Shown one piece after another: positions 57,161 to 58,872 of a DNA stretch of 58,872 bases (positions are counted from its first letter, which is position 1; each line of letters begins with the position of its first letter). The DNA is from an uncultured Prevotella sp. (GTDB lineage Bacteria; Bacteroidota; Bacteroidia; Bacteroidales; Bacteroidaceae): contig ONKL01000013.1 of the NCBI GenBank assembly GCA_900318395.1, positions 1 to 58,872 of the forward strand, written 5' to 3'. Position numbers and translations under genes: made by a program. The notes beneath the pieces were generated by a model. The model ran no database searches, had not been told where the DNA came from, and saw only the letters and a program-made list of their open reading frames with translations.

Positions 57161-57196
57161 AAAGGAGGATGTGTCAAATTGACGCATCCTCCTTTT
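57161..57196. terminator. Bidirectional hairpin terminator
   Basis: AAAGGAGGATGTGTC (57161-57175) pairs with GACGCATCCTCCTTT (57181-57195) over 15 bases with one G-T pair, loop AAATT, followed by TTTT. It separates the S8 protease gene from the convergent amidase gene. Confidence 0.9.
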
Positions 57197-57199
57197 CGG

Positions 57200-57625
57200 T
57201 TATTTAGGCTGTAGGTCGGCATACTCGCGGGCGACGTTGTCGATGCAGGGACAGGCCTTCTGCGGGTTCAGGTCGTGATGACCTACGATGAGGGCCCTGG
57301 GATAGCTTCGGTGCAACTGTCGGAGCAGCCAGCGCATGGCAGCCTTCTGCTCAGCTGTGCGGGTGTCGGCGGGTTGACCGCGGATGTCGAGCCCGCCCTC
57401 GTAGCAGACGCCGATCGAGTGGGCGTTGTGGTTCTTGCAGTGGGCGCCTATTAGCCATTCGGGTCTTCCGGGCTCAATCTCTCCGTTACGACGGACGACG
57501 TAGTGGTAGCCGATGCCGAGCTTCCAGCCCTGCTTGCGGTGCCATGAATCGATCTGAGCTGCCGAACTCATCTGGTCGGGCTTTACTGCAGAACAGTGAA
57601 TAACAATCAGTGTAATAGTTCTCAT
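57200..57625 (-). CDS. N-acetylmuramoyl-L-alanine amidase (Amidase_2)
   Basis: The 141-residue single-domain amidase has zinc ligands in VIHCSA (first His), a second His in AHCKNHNAHS or nearby, and GHHDLNPQKACPC (last His region and Cys). WHRKQGWKLGIGYHYVV is the substrate-binding part. There is no signal peptide, as in phage-like lysis or peptidoglycan-recycling amidases of this type. It cleaves the amide bond between MurNAc and L-Ala. In Bacteroidota it often follows a small talk-like protein and an HU-like protein, as here. The start overlaps the small gene's stop by 4 bases. Confidence 0.92.
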   Translation of the reverse strand: MRTITLIVIHCSAVKPDQMSSAAQIDSWHRKQGWKLGIGYHYVVRRNGEIEPGRPEWLIGAHCKNHNAHSIGVCYEGGLDIRGQPADTRTAEQKAAMRWLLRQLHRSYPRALIVGHHDLNPQKACPCIDNVAREYADLQPK

Positions 57626-57726
57626 AATGTACAGCTTCCAACAAAAAACGTTGTAATCACCAGCGTGATCAGCGATCCCGTAAACTTCAGGATCTTCCCG
57701 ATGTGAGACTTCTTGAAATTCAACAT
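57622..57726 (-). CDS. Small talk-like protein (34 aa)
   Basis: A 34-codon gene, MLNFKKSHIGKILKFTGSLI, then TLVITTFFVGSCTL. It has a basic front and one hydrophobic helix that ends in GSC, like the 'smalltalk protein' family of Bacteroides and Prevotella that sits between HU-like and amidase genes. The 4-base ATGA overlap with the amidase gene and its conserved place support it as a real gene despite its size. It may be a membrane or lipoprotein-like peptide. Its function is unknown. It is too short for most gene finders. Confidence 0.75.
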   Translation of the reverse strand: MLNFKKSHIGKILKFTGSLITLVITTFFVGSCTL

Positions 57727-57826
57727 AAAAAATTCTTTTAGTCGGCTAGCGCCTTTGTAAAAGCGGCAAAGCCGAGCGAAACATGAAACATTTCTCCTTC
57801 TTCCTTCCTCGTTCCTCCTTCCTCGG

Positions 57827-57980
57827 AACTCTGGCGCAGCCCTCGGGTCTGGCGCTGCTCTCGAAACTCTGGCGCAGCCCTCGGGTCTGGCGCCAAAGTA
57901 CAGTCGCCTGCGACTTTACTTTGGGGCCTGACCCCAGCATCCACCGCATCCTGACTTTACTTTGGGGCCTGACCCCAGCA
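57827..57980. repeat. REP-like GC-rich repeat block 2
   Basis: It contains a 29-base direct repeat (57827-57855 and 57865-57893, beginning AACTCTGGCGCAGCCC), a hairpin like that in block 1 (57892-57925), and a second direct copy of GACTTTACTTTGGGG (57912 and 57953) with the core TGGGGCCTGACCCCA. It fills the gap between the HU-like and small talk-like genes. Confidence 0.8.
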
Positions 57981-57985
57981 ACCAC

Positions 57986-58597
57986 TTACGGATTCACAGG
58001 TCCGTCGCCAGCGTCGTCGTTGGTTGGACCATCACCAGGATCAGAGGTAGAGCTGCCATTGCCTTCTGTGCCAGACTTCAGACGGGCTACTGCTGTGGCG
58101 ATAGGAAGCAGAGTGGTGACAGTCTTATTCTTGCCGTCGATGACAACCTTCTCCGTATCAATGATGTTACGCAACTCCAGGGAACACTGGTCCTTGAAGG
58201 CCGGACCGGCCAGGTTGTCCAGCTTCGACTGGTTGGGGATGAATCGGATGTGGATGGCTTTTACCACCTCGTTGGGATTCAGCCCCTCCATCGCGGCGAT
58301 GTTTTCTACCGAAGCCTTCGCCTCACAGGTGGGTCGGAAGATACCCAGTTCGCCAAGCTGAACGGGGATGCCCTGTGCCACCAGCTCGGGCAGACACTCG
58401 GTGACCATCGACAGCATGTTCTCAATGTCGCCACGCTTGTACTTCGAGCCGTGGTCGATCAAGTGCTGGGCGAAACCACGGATGGTCAGCGTCTTCTGCA
58501 TGTCCACCTCGGGATAATACTTGCCGTAACCGGCGTTCTTTGAATTCTTGTTCTGCCTCAGGTTGATACCCATGACAGGATTGTTGACTAATGCCAT
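57986..58597 (-). CDS. HU-like DNA-binding protein with C-terminal tail
   Basis: The 203-residue protein starts MALVNNPVMGINLRQ and has a HU-like region (LTIRGFAQHLIDHGSKYKRG, VQLGELGIFRPT and a long stretch to about residue 130). The end is a Gly/Pro/Asp/Ser-rich tail (GSSTSDPGDGPTNDDAGDGP). This is the Bacteroidota 'HU family DNA-binding protein' that is linked with small talk-like and amidase genes. It may bind DNA or be a structural protein; the family is close to HU by fold. The tail is acidic and probably disordered. A long structured leader and a -7 box lie upstream at 58637-58766. Confidence 0.87.
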   Translation of the reverse strand: MALVNNPVMGINLRQNKNSKNAGYGKYYPEVDMQKTLTIRGFAQHLIDHGSKYKRGDIENMLSMVTECLPELVAQGIPVQLGELGIFRPTCEAKASVENIAAMEGLNPNEVVKAIHIRFIPNQSKLDNLAGPAFKDQCSLELRNIIDTEKVVIDGKNKTVTTLLPIATAVARLKSGTEGNGSSTSDPGDGPTNDDAGDGPVNP

Positions 58598-58601
58598 AAG
58601 A

Positions 58602-58625
58602 AATTAAACATTAAAGATTAAACCA
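58602..58625. repeat. Junction repeat ATTAAACATTAAAGATTAAACC
   Basis: Three 8-base units directly upstream of the HU-like start, same family as 43336 and 52050. Confidence 0.65.
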
Positions 58626-58640
58626 TAAAATGTGGGCTAT

Positions 58641-58736
58641 TCGAGCCCTGCGCGCGCTGTGACGAGGTACGTGCCTCGAGGGGTTCGAGCTACGTGGGTC
58701 GCGGCCGTCGAGCTACGTGCCTCGTCGCCTTCGAGC
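58641..58736 (-). promoter_or_regulatory. Structured 5' leader with repeated hairpins upstream of HU-like gene
   Basis: On the plus strand TCGAGCTACGTGGGTCG (58685-58701), TCGAGCTACGTGCCTCG (58708-58724) and CGAGGTACGTGCCTCG (58663-58678) are near copies; the last is a perfect 5-base inverted pair around TACGTG. The transcript from 58766 would carry all three as small stem-loops. Confidence 0.5.
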
Positions 58737-58758
58737 CTCTTCCTCGCTTATCACAATG

Positions 58759-58766
58759 CAAAGGTA
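58759..58766 (-). promoter_or_regulatory. Promoter -7 box upstream of HU-like gene
   Basis: The minus strand reads TACCTTTG, giving a leader of about 155 bases to the ATG at 58597. No -33 TTTG is seen. Confidence 0.5.
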
Positions 58767-58802
58767 CGATATCCTGAAGACGCGTTTTCGCATGAGGGCA
58801 GG

Positions 58803-58837
58803 CAAGGCACAATAAAGCGGACAAGGCACAATAAAGC
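58803..58837. repeat. Two copies of a 16-base repeat
   Basis: CAAGGCACAATAAAGC occurs at 58803-58818 and 58822-58837, 3 bases apart. Confidence 0.75.
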
Positions 58838-58861
58838 CTGCCAGGCTGAATCTGGCAGGCT
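58829..58861 (-). terminator. Hairpin terminator for a gene beyond the right edge
   Basis: AGCCTGCCAG (58835-58844) pairs with CTGGCAGGCT (58852-58861), a perfect 10-base stem. On the minus strand it is followed by TTATT, so it probably ends a minus-strand transcript coming from outside the window. Confidence 0.65.
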
Positions 58862-58872
58862 AATCATCGATA

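Noticed and set aside
57738-57985. 68- and 79-codon frames on the minus strand between small talk-like and HU-like genes
   Set aside because: They are made of REP-like repeats (repeated GVRPQSKV) and have no known family.

Overview
The window comes from a Bacteroidota chromosome, most likely a Prevotellaceae member (Prevotella/Segatella/Xylanibacter-like). The basis is the phylum promoter signature (TTTG, 19-21 bases, TAnnTTTG) in front of many genes, the near absence of Shine-Dalgarno sites, and the gene content: porQ of type IX secretion, DUF5686, DUF2723, DUF1573, two exbD genes with exbB and tonB, and the HU-like / small talk-like / amidase trio. This is inferred from sequence recognition only; no database search was possible.

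Layout. 1-526 is the tail of an unknown gene. 639-8757 holds a DUF1593 hydrolase, a DUF5686 outer-membrane protein, a four-gene cluster that looks like a phospho-head-group lipid pathway (nucleotidyltransferase, ATP-grasp-like protein, CDP-alcohol phosphatidyltransferase, HAD phosphatase), and a DUF2807 lipoprotein. 8839-23164 is mostly core: a PAS histidine kinase, a THUMP RNA methyltransferase coupled to a DPP-IV-like peptidase, purD, two membrane proteins, a large DUF2723 glycosyltransferase, a polysaccharide deacetylase and a GH3 glycosidase.

23402-32913 is an AT-rich accessory region with clear decay. It holds a HipA-like kinase remnant beside an intact DUF3037 gene, a PIN toxin-antitoxin pair, a zinc-ribbon protein, a 58-residue small protein and a five-gene operon whose successive genes overlap by 1 to 4 bases (two unknown proteins, a PD-(D/E)XK-like protein, an MBL-fold hydrolase and a calcineurin-like phosphoesterase). 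After these come a SLOG-family protein with a small Cys-rich partner, a repeat-rich non-coding stretch, a frameshifted HicB, and internally deleted remnants of a class A acid phosphatase and an SLC13 transporter. The five-gene operon is my best candidate for an undescribed system.

32932-44415 returns to core functions: the ExbB/ExbD/TonB energy system split around tRNA-Ser(GGA), tatD and a polyprenyl synthase, then porQ-cmk, a FadL-type porin, ispH, meaB and DUF1573. 44415-57129 has a very large alpha-2-macroglobulin, an ADP-forming acyl-CoA synthetase, a GH94 phosphorylase broken by an internal deletion, and a subtilisin-like secreted protease. 57200-58597 is the amidase / small talk-like / HU-like trio.

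Two patterns cross the whole window. Degenerate 7-8 base tandem repeats sit at gene junctions, and some lie inside coding sequence (the DUF5686 and PorQ signal peptides, TatD, IspH). Several genes are also broken by internal deletions that keep both ends (HipA-like, acid phosphatase, SLC13, GH94).
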